Positions 1 to 8,592 of a DNA stretch of 40,984 nucleotides are shown here, in pieces; position 1 is the stretch's first letter, and every line of letters starts with the position of its first letter. The position numbers and the translations under genes are program-made. The notes under the pieces were generated by a model. That model did not search any database and had not been told where the DNA came from. It saw nothing but the letters and a program-made list of their open reading frames with translations. The DNA is from JBCCEV01 sp039030125 (GTDB taxonomy: Bacteria > Pseudomonadota > Gammaproteobacteria > Ga0077536): contig JBCCEV010000017.1 in the NCBI GenBank assembly GCA_039030125.1, positions 1 to 40,984 of the forward strand, in the 5' to 3' direction.

Positions 1-533
1 AGAAAATCGGCCTTGAAGTACTGATTGAAGAAGTCGAGGCGATGGCTAATGTCGAGGAAATCGCCGGTGCGTCAACTCGCCTTGAAGCGTTGATATTTGG
101 AGTCGGCGATTATTCAGCGTCACAAGGTATAAGTGGTGAAGTTTTTTCTGAGACAAATAGTTATCCCGATGACATTTGGCATTACGGGCGCAACAAAATA
201 ACGATCGCCGCGCGCATGCACGGTTTGGACTCGATCGACGGTCCCTATCCAAACTTCCGAGACGAAACCGGCTATGTGCGCGAGTGCGAACGCAGCAAGT
301 TTTTAGGGGCGGTAGGCAAATGGGCAATCCATCCCTCGCAGGTGCCTTTGGCCCAGGAAGCCTATGCGCCAACTGCTGACGAGGTTGCCCACGCGCGCAA
401 GCTCAATGAAGGTTACCTAGCGGCCGTCGCCGAAGGCAAGGGGGCCGCGCAGGTCGATGGATTCATGGTAGACGCTGCCACGATGCGTCTATTCCAGAAC
501 ACGCTCGACATGGCTGACCGTCTCGGGATGTAA
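1..533 (+). CDS. CitE / malyl-CoA lyase family protein (C-terminal part, 5' truncated by window edge)
   Basis: The reading frame is already open at the left edge (codons in phase from base 3, reading KIGLEVLIEEVEAM) and ends at the TAA at 531-533, so only the last ~177 residues are present. An ATG at 42 is internal, not the start, because the upstream residues continue the family pattern. The stretches IFGVGDYSAS and KWAIHPSQV are typical of HpcH/HpaI-CitE type TIM-barrel lyases such as malyl-CoA and methylmalyl-CoA lyases, which cleave or form beta-hydroxyacyl-CoA with Mg2+. The catalytic N-terminal half lies outside the window, so the substrate cannot be assigned. It may be read with the downstream GST and hydrolase genes, but a 164-base gap separates it from the next start. 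Confidence 0.85.
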   Translation, partial: KIGLEVLIEEVEAMANVEEIAGASTRLEALIFGVGDYSASQGISGEVFSETNSYPDDIWHYGRNKITIAARMHGLDSIDGPYPNFRDETGYVRECERSKFLGAVGKWAIHPSQVPLAQEAYAPTADEVAHARKLNEGYLAAVAEGKGAAQVDGFMVDAATMRLFQNTLDMADRLGM

Positions 534-657
534 CGGATTGGCTTGAAATCGACAGCTTGTCTCGAATTTTCATCAGCTATCGAGTAACGTTGCTCGACGG
601 TGCACTAACGGCGGAGCGCGACCTCAAGATCGCAGCGCCAAACAGTAATAGGTCTGC

Positions 658-670
658 CTACATTTTGTAG
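658..670. promoter_or_regulatory. Small interrupted palindrome upstream of the first GST
   Basis: CTACA-TTT-TGTAG is a perfect 5-bp inverted repeat with a 3-base spacer, 27 bases before the chosen GST start. It could be a small operator or a weak mRNA hairpin. No convincing promoter hexamers frame it, so the role is a guess. Confidence 0.2.
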
Positions 671-697
671 CGCCCACATGTGAGGAGAACAGGAACA

Positions 698-1345
698 ATG
701 ATTAAGCTTTATGGTTTCCCGGTAAGCAACTACTACAACATGGTTAAGTTTGCGTTACTTGAGAAAGGTTTGGATTTTGAAGAAGTGATGACGATGCCAG
801 GGGAAGACGGCCTGGCCACGAAAAGCCCGATGGGCAAGGTTCCCGCTATCGAAACCGATGACGGTGTGATGTGCGAATCAACGGCGATTTTCGAGTACTT
901 GGAGGCGAAGCATCCTTCTCCGTCGCTGATGCCCTCAGATCCGTTTGCGGCTGGTAAGGTTCGCGAAATGATCAAAATGATGGAGCTTTACGTCGAACTC
1001 AACACCCGGCGCCATTACGGTCAGATATTCTTTGGGGGCCCCAAGAACGATGCCGCTGTCGAAGAAGTCAAGCCGGTATTGGAAAAGGGGCTAACCTCGA
1101 TCGCGCAGCTCGGAAGCTTTTCTCCTTACGTGATGGGCAATGATTTCACCTACGCCGACATATTCGCCGCGCAATCATTTATGTATCCCAACATGTGCAC
1201 GGGTGCTATCTATGAATGGGACATCATCGCGGAGGTCCCCGGTCTGCAGGCGACCTTAGATAAAATCAACGAGCGTCCGGCGGCGCAAAAGGTTGGTGGC
1301 GATCAGCAAGCCGCACTAGCAGAAATGCAAGCGCAAAACAGCTAA
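698..1345 (+). CDS. Glutathione S-transferase family protein
   Basis: A 215-residue soluble protein with the GST plan: thioredoxin-fold N-terminal domain (about 1-80) and an all-alpha C-terminal domain (about 90-205). SNYYNMVKFAL occupies the usual active-site helix start, GKVPAI contains the cis-proline of the glutathione site, and CESTAIFEYL matches the E-S pair that binds the gamma-glutamyl group. The ATG at 698 is preferred over the in-frame GTG at 680 because AGGAG lies at 683-687 and the GTG would put ribosome-binding bases inside the gene. The likely role is glutathione conjugation, reductive dehalogenation, or isomerisation of an electrophilic intermediate; the substrate is unknown. 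A hairpin terminator follows directly. Confidence 0.88.
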   Translation: MIKLYGFPVSNYYNMVKFALLEKGLDFEEVMTMPGEDGLATKSPMGKVPAIETDDGVMCESTAIFEYLEAKHPSPSLMPSDPFAAGKVREMIKMMELYVELNTRRHYGQIFFGGPKNDAAVEEVKPVLEKGLTSIAQLGSFSPYVMGNDFTYADIFAAQSFMYPNMCTGAIYEWDIIAEVPGLQATLDKINERPAAQKVGGDQQAALAEMQAQNS

Positions 1346-1354
1346 GCTACGGCG

Positions 1355-1385
1355 ATTAGCGGGCGCGAGCCGCCCGCTAATTGTT
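1355..1385 (+). terminator. Hairpin terminator after the first GST gene
   Basis: An 11-bp perfect GC-rich inverted repeat (1355-1365 pairs with 1371-1381) closes a 5-base loop CGAGC and is followed by TTGTTC. The stem is strong but the T tract is interrupted, so this could be an intrinsic terminator or a stabilising 3' hairpin. It starts 10 bases after the GST stop and 25 bases before the next gene's ATG, so it probably lowers read-through into the SCP2-like and hydrolase genes. Confidence 0.65.
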
Positions 1386-1409
1386 CATCAGATAAGGCGA
1401 GGGGACATA

Positions 1410-1808
1410 ATGACTGCGACTGCTACGATTAGTCTGCCGGTCGGTGCGATTTCGGACCTCCTGAACGCGGACGCGGAGTTTCAGCTCACGGCCCGTTTCT
1501 GGGATGCCGATATTCGCTTTTTGATTGGCGATGACAGCTACTTCATGACCATCAAACAAGGTCGGGTTGAGAGTTTTCAATTGGGCCGAACGGGCTTCGA
1601 TCCCTACACGATAAACGTTGCCGGGCCGGTTGCGGTTTGGGACAAAATGTTTGATGAGAAGCCCGATCCCTTCTATCACGATTGGTTCGCGGCATCCTTC
1701 CACCATGATTTCGAAATAGGCGGCGATTTGGCCTCGGCTTACGCGTATTACTACGCACTGCGGCGCATTCACGCATTAATGGGTAAAGCGGTTCGCGAAG
1801 CGAGCTAA
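1410..1808 (+). CDS. SCP2-like small protein
   Basis: A 132-residue protein without signal peptide or membrane segment. The pattern of an alternating beta region (RFLIGDDSYFMTIKQGRVES), a central INVAGPVAVW, and a C-terminal IGGDLASAYAYYYALRRI helix resembles sterol carrier protein 2 (SCP2) lipid-binding folds, but the match is by eye. GAGGGGAC lies 4-11 bases before the ATG. The gene is followed after 11 bases by an alpha/beta hydrolase, so the two are probably co-transcribed. A plausible role is presenting a hydrophobic substrate to the hydrolase or the flanking GSTs. An unrelated small hypothetical protein remains possible. Confidence 0.7.
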   Translation: MTATATISLPVGAISDLLNADAEFQLTARFWDADIRFLIGDDSYFMTIKQGRVESFQLGRTGFDPYTINVAGPVAVWDKMFDEKPDPFYHDWFAASFHHDFEIGGDLASAYAYYYALRRIHALMGKAVREAS

Positions 1809-1819
1809 AGGAGCACAGC

Positions 1820-2695
1820 ATGGCGAAATACTCTGACATCACCGGTCGTTACATCTACATCGATGTCGAAGGCACCGAGTATCGGGTTTATTTTGAAGAG
1901 GCTGGGCAAGGTATTCCCTTGGTTTGCCAGCACACGGCTGGTGCCGACGGGCGTCAATACCGTCATTTGCTCGAAGACCCAGAGGTTACCTCTCGTTTTC
2001 GCGTGATCGCTGCCGACCTGCCTTTTCACGGCAAATCATTACCACCGGCGACCAAGCGGTATTGGGAAAATGAGTACAAACTGACCAAAAACTGGTTTAT
2101 GAAGTACTGGGTTGCGTTGGTGCATGCATTGGAGCTTGACCAGCCGGTGTTCATGGGTTGCTCGATGGGCGGCCACCTGGCGGCCGATCTCGCCTTGGAG
2201 TATGGGGACGAATTCCGCGCTTGCATTGGGCTCGAAGCCTCATGCTGGAGTGGCGATATCGATCGCTTCATGGACGAGTGGCTTAACCATCCGCGTTTGT
2301 CTAATGCCTCCAAACCGGCGCTGATGTTGAGTCTGTGTTCACCGCACGCGCCTGAAGATTCGGTGCGCGAGACCGTATGGACCTACAGCCAAGGTGCCCC
2401 GGTCGTGTTTGCTGGTGACTTGCACTACTACGGTAAGGAGCACGATGTTCGGGAAACCGCTCAAAACATTGATACCAACAAGTGCATGCTTTATGTGATG
2501 AGTGGCGACTACGATTGGTCGGCGTATCCAGAAGCTTGCCAGGCCTTGGTGGACAAGGTTCCGGGCGCAAGCTATACCGCCATGAAGGGTATGGGGCATT
2601 TCCCAATGTGCGAGGATCCCGCGCAGTTCAAGTCTTACCTAATGCCAGTCCTGGCTGATATCGAGCAACGCTCGAACGCCAAGAAGGCCGCTTAA
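1820..2695 (+). CDS. Alpha/beta hydrolase
   Basis: A 291-residue cytoplasmic alpha/beta hydrolase. The nucleophile elbow is GCSMGG (Ser near residue 113), the acid is probably the Asp in GDYDWSAYP and the base is the His in GMGHFPMCEDP, so the triad looks complete. The oxyanion region near residues 35-45 (CQHTAGADGRQYR) lacks the common HG motif and has HTAGAD instead. AAGGAG at 1808-1813 precedes the ATG. Esterase, C-C hydrolase and thioesterase activities are all possible. It lies between an SCP2-like gene and a GST, suggesting a small catabolic operon for an ester or ring-cleavage product. The product is not resolved further. Confidence 0.88.
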   Translation: MAKYSDITGRYIYIDVEGTEYRVYFEEAGQGIPLVCQHTAGADGRQYRHLLEDPEVTSRFRVIAADLPFHGKSLPPATKRYWENEYKLTKNWFMKYWVALVHALELDQPVFMGCSMGGHLAADLALEYGDEFRACIGLEASCWSGDIDRFMDEWLNHPRLSNASKPALMLSLCSPHAPEDSVRETVWTYSQGAPVVFAGDLHYYGKEHDVRETAQNIDTNKCMLYVMSGDYDWSAYPEACQALVDKVPGASYTAMKGMGHFPMCEDPAQFKSYLMPVLADIEQRSNAKKAA

Positions 2696-2732
2696 ACGCT
2701 CGTCCATAGGAAGGCGCTGCTAGAAGTTCGCG

Positions 2733-3389
2733 ATGATTGAGCTTTACAGCGCCTCTACCCCGAACGGGCACAAGGTGTCCATCGCCCTCGAAGAGATGGC
2801 GTTGCCGTACCGCGTTCACGTCATCGACTTCGAGGAGAAAGATCAGCTCAAACCCAAATTTCTAAAGATCAGTCCTAATGGGCGGATCCCGGCGATTGTT
2901 GATGGCGATACCGGGACGGCACTGATGGAATCTGGGGCGATCTTGATTTATCTCGCCGAGAAGAGTGGCCAGTTTCTGCCGATTAAAGGCGAACCTAGGG
3001 CCAAGGTTCTCGAGTGGTTGATGTTCCAAATGGCCAATGTTGGCCCGATGATGGGGCAGACTGGTGTGTTCAGGCGCTATTTTCACGTGCACTTACCCGA
3101 GGCGATCCAGCGCTACGCTAACGAAACGCAACGCCTTTATCAGGTTATGGATAAGCGTTTGGCCGAGGTTGAATACCTTGCTGGCGATTATTCAATCGCG
3201 GATATGGCAACCGCGCCCTGGCTGTGTTTTGCCGATTGGATCGAGGAACCCTACACAGAGTACCCCCATATTTCCCGGTGGATGAACGCGGTGACTTCGC
3301 GCCCGGCGTTCGCGAAGGGCATGGAGATCCCCGCGTCCGTCGATGCCGGTGAGCGCCTTCGGCGCGCCAAGTCGATAACGACCGACTGA
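2733..3389 (+). CDS. Glutathione S-transferase, YfcG/YghU (Ure2p-like) type
   Basis: A 218-residue GST whose active-site segment STPNGHKVSIALEE is the Thr/Pro-Asn-Gly signature of the nu-class/Ure2p-like bacterial GSTs (YfcG, YghU), known as disulfide-bond reductases using glutathione. SPNGRIPAI carries the cis-Pro, and LMESGAILIYL carries the E-S glutathione contact. The C-terminal helical domain is of normal length. It follows the hydrolase by 37 bases and ends 4 bases before the converging LLM gene, so it closes the 1410-3389 operon. The two GSTs in this cluster belong to different classes, so this is not a simple tandem duplication. Confidence 0.9.
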   Translation: MIELYSASTPNGHKVSIALEEMALPYRVHVIDFEEKDQLKPKFLKISPNGRIPAIVDGDTGTALMESGAILIYLAEKSGQFLPIKGEPRAKVLEWLMFQMANVGPMMGQTGVFRRYFHVHLPEAIQRYANETQRLYQVMDKRLAEVEYLAGDYSIADMATAPWLCFADWIEEPYTEYPHISRWMNAVTSRPAFAKGMEIPASVDAGERLRRAKSITTD

Positions 3390-3393
3390 GCCG

Positions 3394-4230
3394 CTAATTC
3401 ACCGCGTCACGAATTTCACCGGCGACCTGGTCGACAACCTCGGCATGCTGCGCCGTAGTCTCGTAGGCTTGGGTATGCACGAAGTGGGTAACTCCGGCTT
3501 CCTTATAAGCCTGGATCAGCTCGATGGATTGCGACCGATCTTCGAGCGGTAGGGTTTTCATCTCGACGACTTCAAGCGCGCCGCGTCCCGCGTCGGCAGC
3601 CATTTGTTGCAATTCCTTCACAGGGGCAATCAAATCCTCCGGACTGTCACCGACCGGCATCCAGCCATCACCGTACTTAACTGCCCGCGGGAAGGCGACC
3701 TTCTTGTTGCCACCGATGTAGATAGGAGGGCAGGGGAGGGCCGGTTCTAGCTTGATCGCTTGCCCATTGACCTCCGTGACCGGATTTTTTGAAGTCTCCC
3801 GTAGAAATGCCAAGGTTTCATCGGTGATCTTACCGCGGCGGGTTTTCGGCACCCCCAGCGCTTTGAATTCCTCGTCCATGTAACCCGGACCAATACCGAG
3901 CAGGAAGCGGTTATCTGACAATACTTGGATTGCGGTTAGCCACTTGTTGGTGAGCAATGCACTGCGGTAGGGAATGACTAACACGCCTGTGCCAAATTTG
4001 ATCCGCGAAGTCGCCGCCGCCAGATAACATCCGAACCCTAGAGGATCGATGATTTCGGACATTTCCAAAGGAATACCGTAGGGATTGTTTTCAAGGACTG
4101 GTGGGAAGCCGACATGGTCGTTGAACCAGAGCGCATCGAGCGCAGATTGATCCGCGTATTGGGACGCAGTAAGCAGGAATTCACGCGTTGCGGTCGGACC
4201 CCAGTTGCGGATGTTCATTCCAAGTTCCAT
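3394..4230 (-). CDS. LLM-class (luciferase-like) oxidoreductase
   Basis: A 278-residue TIM-barrel protein of the luciferase-like monooxygenase superfamily. The N-terminal MNIRNWGP strand, the IKFGTGVLVIPYRSALLTNKW region, RFLLGIGPGYMDEE and PPIYIGGNKKVAFPRAVKYGDGWMPV are family hallmarks that line the flavin or F420 site. The ATG at 4230 is chosen over a TTG at 4242 because GAGGG sits 6 bases before it. Members use FMN supplied by a reductase or cofactor F420; the sequence alone does not decide which. It is the first of four LLM genes in the window and stands alone on this strand, convergent with the GST operon. Confidence 0.88.
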   Translation of the reverse strand: MELGMNIRNWGPTATREFLLTASQYADQSALDALWFNDHVGFPPVLENNPYGIPLEMSEIIDPLGFGCYLAAATSRIKFGTGVLVIPYRSALLTNKWLTAIQVLSDNRFLLGIGPGYMDEEFKALGVPKTRRGKITDETLAFLRETSKNPVTEVNGQAIKLEPALPCPPIYIGGNKKVAFPRAVKYGDGWMPVGDSPEDLIAPVKELQQMAADAGRGALEVVEMKTLPLEDRSQSIELIQAYKEAGVTHFVHTQAYETTAQHAEVVDQVAGEIRDAVN

Positions 4231-4446
4231 TTCAGCCCTCAATTGATGATGTCGAGCACGCTAGTGTCACCGAGAATGGCGACTGGCTCAAATTGACCAT
4301 AAATCCGTTGGCCATCTGTTGAGGCAAGAACGATGGAACGGCTACGGGATATCAGCTCTCTAGGGTATGGCGGATTCAATGCCATTGCCGAGAGGATTAA
4401 AGGGGAATGGTGGTTGGGACAGACAGCCACAAAAGCTGCCGCGGCA

Positions 4447-7400
4447 CTAAGAGTGCGGTATGTTTTGCCGGCTTTGACAGAATGCTAAAAACTCAGCCTC
4501 CGGGCAGGGCATCAAAAATTTGAACCCTTGGAAACCATCGCAGTAGTTAGATCGCAAGAACGTAAACTGCTCATCGGTTTCGACACCTTCGGCAATTGTC
4601 TGCAGCCCCAAATGCTCGCCCATCGCAATGATCGTCTGGCAGATCACCTCGTCGTTCGGGTCGCTGCCGATGTCGCGGATAAAGGATCGGTCGATCTTGA
4701 TCTGGTCGATCGGCAATTTTTTCAGATAGGTGAGTGAGGAATAGCCAACGCCGAAGTCGTCTAGTGCAAACCGGAGACCGAGTTGTCTGAGTTCAGACAT
4801 TTTCTCAACCGTGTCCTGAACGTTGTCGATGATCGTGCTATCGGTGATTTCCAAAATGATGCGATTTGGCGGGATACGCCAAGTCCGTAAGCTGTTGCTG
4901 ACATCATTTACAAAATTTCGATCGCGAAACTGGCGAGAACTCACGTTGATCGAGACGCTCCCAAACGCGGTTTGCTCGCGATCCAACCAATCGCGAACGG
5001 TTTCGAACACGGTCGCTAATACCCAGTTGCCAATCTCAACGATTAAGCCCCGATCCTCGGCAACGGGAATGAAATCGGCTGGCGGAATATTCCCACGGCT
5101 TGGATGTTCCCAGCGCAACAATGCTTCGCTACCGATCACCGCGCCCTCAGCGTTGACTTGAGGCTGGTAGTGCAGTGCGAATTGGCCCTCGATGAGGGCA
5201 TTTCGCGAATCCTGTTCCAGCTCCAACTGATATCTCGCGGACTCTTCCATGCCTCGATGGAAGAACCGTGTTGTATTTCGTCCTTCGGCCTTACCGCTAT
5301 ACATGGCAGTATCGGCTTCCTTGAGTACGTCATCGACGGTTTTACCGGCATCTGGGAACATTGTGATGCCGATGGTTGGCGTGACGTGAAAGACCTGTCC
5401 ATCAATTCGATAAGGTGCTGTGAGTTCATGGCGGATTTTTTCGGCGATCCGTTGGGTGTGTCGAGCAGCTGCTTTGAGTTCCTTATTCAGTGCCGCAAGC
5501 AGCACCACAAACTCATCGCCCCCTAGGCGAGCGACGGTATCCTCGCTTCTGGTCACTTGCTGCAGACGGCGGGCGACAAGCTTGAGTAGATCATCGCCAA
5601 CGGAATGCCCCAGCGTGTCATTAATTTCCTTGAACCGGTCAAGATCAATAAACAACAACGCGCCACATTGGTTGCGCCGCTCTGCGGCAGCAAGCGTGGT
5701 ATGCAGCGTGTCGCTTAAGAATCTGCGGTTAGGTAAGTTTGTTAGCGGATCATAAAAAGCGAGTCGCTGCGCTTCGTTTTCGGCTTCTTTCCTTTCGGTG
5801 ATGTCTTGTAAGGTTCCTAAGATCCCCACGACTTTAGATTCATTTTTCATCGGCACTTTAATGGTTTCAAACCAATGGGTTTCCCCTTGCGGTAATTGGA
5901 TCTCTTGCTGGTGCCGAACGAATGGGATATCTCCGTTTAGAATTTTTCTATCGTCCTCAAGAAATTCGTCCACATCGCTACCCCACCAGAGTTCCTGGTC
6001 AGTCTTTCCTATCAGTTGGTCGGGAATGGTGAAGCCAGCAAGCTCGGCGAACTGCTGGTTGCAGCCGGTATAGCGAAAGGCGTCATCTTGCCAAAAGATG
6101 AACTGCGGCACTGTGTCAACGATGAGTCGCAGAAAGCTTTGCGATTCACCCAACGCCGCCTCAGCAACTTTCAACGGGGTGATATCGGTGTGGGTGCCCA
6201 GCATTTTGAGAATGCGCCCGTTGCTATCGCGCTCCGTCGCCTTGCCGCGCGTGAGGAACCAACGATAGGATCCATCGCTGGTCACCTGACGGGCTTCATA
6301 TTCGTAAATCGGGCTTTTACCCCGGAAGTACGCCTGGCGCGCGGTACGCACCTTGTGTTGGTCATCCGGATGCACCGTCGCGACCAGGTCCGAACCGCTT
6401 TTGATCTCGTGATTCGGAAGCGTGCCATCAACGTTGCTACGGAAGTCGTATGCGTCATCGTCGGCCCGCCACTCCCACACGCCTTGCTGACTACCTTCCA
6501 AGGCCGCGTTGAGTTGTTGTTCGCGGGCGCTGAGGGCTGCATGCGCTTGTTCGCGCTGCAGCTCGCTCGCCGCACGGGTAGCGAAAACGTCGAGGATGGC
6601 CGGTATCTCGGCGCTGCGCGTTATAGGAGAGCGATTCATGAGCGCGAAGATGCCGCAAAGCTCGCCGTCTGAATCGACGAGCCGGCGGCCGACGTAAGCT
6701 TCGATGCCCGCCGCTTTGATGGCGGGATCGGCGGGGAAGGTCTGGCCGAGTTCGGAAGTGATAATTTGCGTTTCCTGCTCGAATGAGAATCGGCACGGAC
6801 TGTCTTTGAGCACGTAGGTGTAGCCGCGCAAGCCAGCGTCTTGGGGATAGCAAGAGGTCACGGTGCCAGTGCCATCCGGGTTTGCGAGGGTGATGGCGGC
6901 GTAGTCCATTCCGGATAGCTCGGCGGCCGCCTGGGTCAGTGCGTTGAGCAACCGTGTTTGATCGCCACTGGTCATGGCGTTGGCGATCATTTGAATTTGT
7001 TCCTGACGTTTTTTGTTCTCGGAGATATCGACGTGGCTACCGACCACGCGGGTTGCCCGTCCGTGGCTATCGCGTTGTATCGCGCGACCACGTGAGAGCA
7101 TCCAGATGTAATGCCCTTCGCGATGACGAAAACGCATTTCAAGCTGGTAGTCGTCGCGTTCGCCTTTGAGCATTGGAACCAGGGCGCGCGCTGAGATTTC
7201 AAGGTCATCAGGGTGGATGATTGTGCTGAGACCCCCACGGTTGGTTTTGAAATGACCGTCCGGGTATCCCAGTAAGACGTACCAATAAGAGGAACACTCG
7301 ACCTTGTCACTCTCTGGATACCAGTCCCAGGTTCCTTGGTGACCGTTCTCGAGCGCAATCCGAAGTGTTTCATCCGCTGCGATCAGCGCCGTAATGTTCG

Positions 7401-8502
7401 TAAAAGTCCCGGCCAGATGATGTACGTATCCGGAGCTGTCCCTTTCGGTGACGGTGGCGCGAATCAAAAAATACTCATGTGCTCCATCGGTGCGCCGAAA
7501 GCGGAAACGCTGCTCGGCGACGCTCAGTTTGCCGCGTAACAGATCAGCGATTTTGGCGCGCCACTGCTCCGCTTCACGCGCGTCCATGAATTCCAGCAAC
7601 GCGACTGAAGGGAACGGTGGCTCGAGCTGCGTATCGATGTCAGGAAGGTGCCATTCGCCAACCGCGGATAAGGTGTCGGTCGCGACTTCGTATTCCCATG
7701 CACCCTGTCCACTGCCGTCTAAAATTGCTTCAAGTTGTCTTTGGTAGCGCGCGAGTTCGGCAACATCGGTGTAGGTCCCCATGACGCGCTTCGCGCGGCC
7801 GCGCTCGTCTCTATCAATCACTGTGCCGCGCGAAAGGATATGTTCGTACGCGCCTTGTTTGTTTCTGATCCTTTGGCGGCACTCGTAAGCTTCCGCTTGC
7901 CCTTTGAGGTGACGGGTTAAGGCTTCGCGAGTGCCTGCGATATCGTCAGGATGGGTGCTGCGCATCAGCCAATTACCGGTGTGCGGCGCGGCATCGTTCT
8001 CCGCCGTGTTCCAGCGATCAGCCCAATACCCGTACTCTCGCAACTCGTCAGTGTCCGGATACCAGTCCCAAATGCCGGTGCGGCTGCTCGCCAGCGCGAT
8101 ATCGAGGCGTTGTTGGCTTTCCCTAAGGGCTTCGGCGAGTGATGCCTGGCGCCGATCGGACAAGGTGATCAGCGCGCCTTGACAGGAGGTTTGACCGAAC
8201 TTGCCTCCCAAAGGCGCGACATTCGCGATGAGTTTGGGCAGCGGTTCCCCGTCGAGGCTGACGCTAAGGTCCAAATCTTCGTGCGCCGCTAAGCGAGCAA
8301 GTTTTTCGCCGCAGTCGACCAGCGCCGGTATCAGATCGCCAATGTGCTCCCCCGGTAAGGAGTCCGCATCTTGTTTGAATGTTTGGGACGCAGCCGCATT
8401 ACAGAATGCGATGACACCCGTGTTCGCTATTACAAGGAGCGGCTCGCGGGTTGCACCCAGTGCAAGTTGGATTAAACCCCCTTGGAGCAATGCTTCATCC
8501 AC
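4447..8502 (-). CDS. Multi-PAS/GAF GGDEF-EAL cyclic-di-GMP signalling protein
   Basis: A 1351-residue protein that would make and break the second messenger c-di-GMP. Domains in order (approximate): PAS 10-115; PAS 130-250, 255-375 and 380-500, each opening with a G-x-W-[DE]-[WY] motif and closing with a PAC segment; GAF 503-650; PAS 665-785; PAS 790-910; GGDEF 920-1085; EAL 1100-1345. RLGGDEF near 993 and the inhibitory RxxD (RSED) five residues before it are intact. EALLRW near 1126, NVSSRQF, EITDS and DDFGVGYSS near 1246 indicate an intact phosphodiesterase. No membrane segment or signal peptide is visible, so it should sense a cytoplasmic cue. The start is a GTG inside a hairpin; an in-frame TAA 36 bases upstream prevents a longer protein. 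Confidence 0.95.
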   Translation of the reverse strand: MDEALLQGGLIQLALGATREPLLVIANTGVIAFCNAAASQTFKQDADSLPGEHIGDLIPALVDCGEKLARLAAHEDLDLSVSLDGEPLPKLIANVAPLGGKFGQTSCQGALITLSDRRQASLAEALRESQQRLDIALASSRTGIWDWYPDTDELREYGYWADRWNTAENDAAPHTGNWLMRSTHPDDIAGTREALTRHLKGQAEAYECRQRIRNKQGAYEHILSRGTVIDRDERGRAKRVMGTYTDVAELARYQRQLEAILDGSGQGAWEYEVATDTLSAVGEWHLPDIDTQLEPPFPSVALLEFMDAREAEQWRAKIADLLRGKLSVAEQRFRFRRTDGAHEYFLIRATVTERDSSGYVHHLAGTFTNITALIAADETLRIALENGHQGTWDWYPESDKVECSSYWYVLLGYPDGHFKTNRGGLSTIIHPDDLEISARALVPMLKGERDDYQLEMRFRHREGHYIWMLSRGRAIQRDSHGRATRVVGSHVDISENKKRQEQIQMIANAMTSGDQTRLLNALTQAAAELSGMDYAAITLANPDGTGTVTSCYPQDAGLRGYTYVLKDSPCRFSFEQETQIITSELGQTFPADPAIKAAGIEAYVGRRLVDSDGELCGIFALMNRSPITRSAEIPAILDVFATRAASELQREQAHAALSAREQQLNAALEGSQQGVWEWRADDDAYDFRSNVDGTLPNHEIKSGSDLVATVHPDDQHKVRTARQAYFRGKSPIYEYEARQVTSDGSYRWFLTRGKATERDSNGRILKMLGTHTDITPLKVAEAALGESQSFLRLIVDTVPQFIFWQDDAFRYTGCNQQFAELAGFTIPDQLIGKTDQELWWGSDVDEFLEDDRKILNGDIPFVRHQQEIQLPQGETHWFETIKVPMKNESKVVGILGTLQDITERKEAENEAQRLAFYDPLTNLPNRRFLSDTLHTTLAAAERRNQCGALLFIDLDRFKEINDTLGHSVGDDLLKLVARRLQQVTRSEDTVARLGGDEFVVLLAALNKELKAAARHTQRIAEKIRHELTAPYRIDGQVFHVTPTIGITMFPDAGKTVDDVLKEADTAMYSGKAEGRNTTRFFHRGMEESARYQLELEQDSRNALIEGQFALHYQPQVNAEGAVIGSEALLRWEHPSRGNIPPADFIPVAEDRGLIVEIGNWVLATVFETVRDWLDREQTAFGSVSINVSSRQFRDRNFVNDVSNSLRTWRIPPNRIILEITDSTIIDNVQDTVEKMSELRQLGLRFALDDFGVGYSSLTYLKKLPIDQIKIDRSFIRDIGSDPNDEVICQTIIAMGEHLGLQTIAEGVETDEQFTFLRSNYCDGFQGFKFLMPCPEAEFLAFCQSRQNIPHS

Positions 8503-8516
8503 GGGGGCGACCCCGT
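8501..8516 (-). promoter_or_regulatory. Hairpin overlapping the GTG start of the c-di-GMP gene
   Basis: On the mRNA strand ACGGGG-TCGC-CCCCGT forms a perfect 6-bp GC-rich stem with a 4-base loop, and its 3' arm includes the first two bases of the GTG start codon. No good Shine-Dalgarno sequence is seen upstream. If it folds, the start would be partly hidden, consistent with low or regulated translation of a second-messenger enzyme. Confidence 0.35.
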
Positions 8517-8592
8517 AGCGGCTGAGTTCGGCGCATTAACCGGTTGGCCCGATCCGGGATTTGGTCAATGTGATTGTCGGTAATTTCGCCGG

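Noticed and set aside
4239..4430. A 63-codon minus-strand frame ahead of the LLM gene
   Set aside because: No family similarity, no good start signal and no overlap-coupling except touching the LLM ribosome-binding site. The 216-base gap 4231-4446 otherwise shows nothing I can support.
4332..4487. A 51-codon plus-strand frame (MERLRDISSLG...) with GAGG about 9 bases upstream
   Set aside because: The translation is not recognisable, codon use is mixed, and it ends inside the 3' end of the convergent c-di-GMP gene. Could be real, but not supported.
6016..6672. A 218-codon plus-strand frame inside the c-di-GMP gene
   Set aside because: Antisense to PAS and GAF coding sequence, no motif and no ribosome-binding site.
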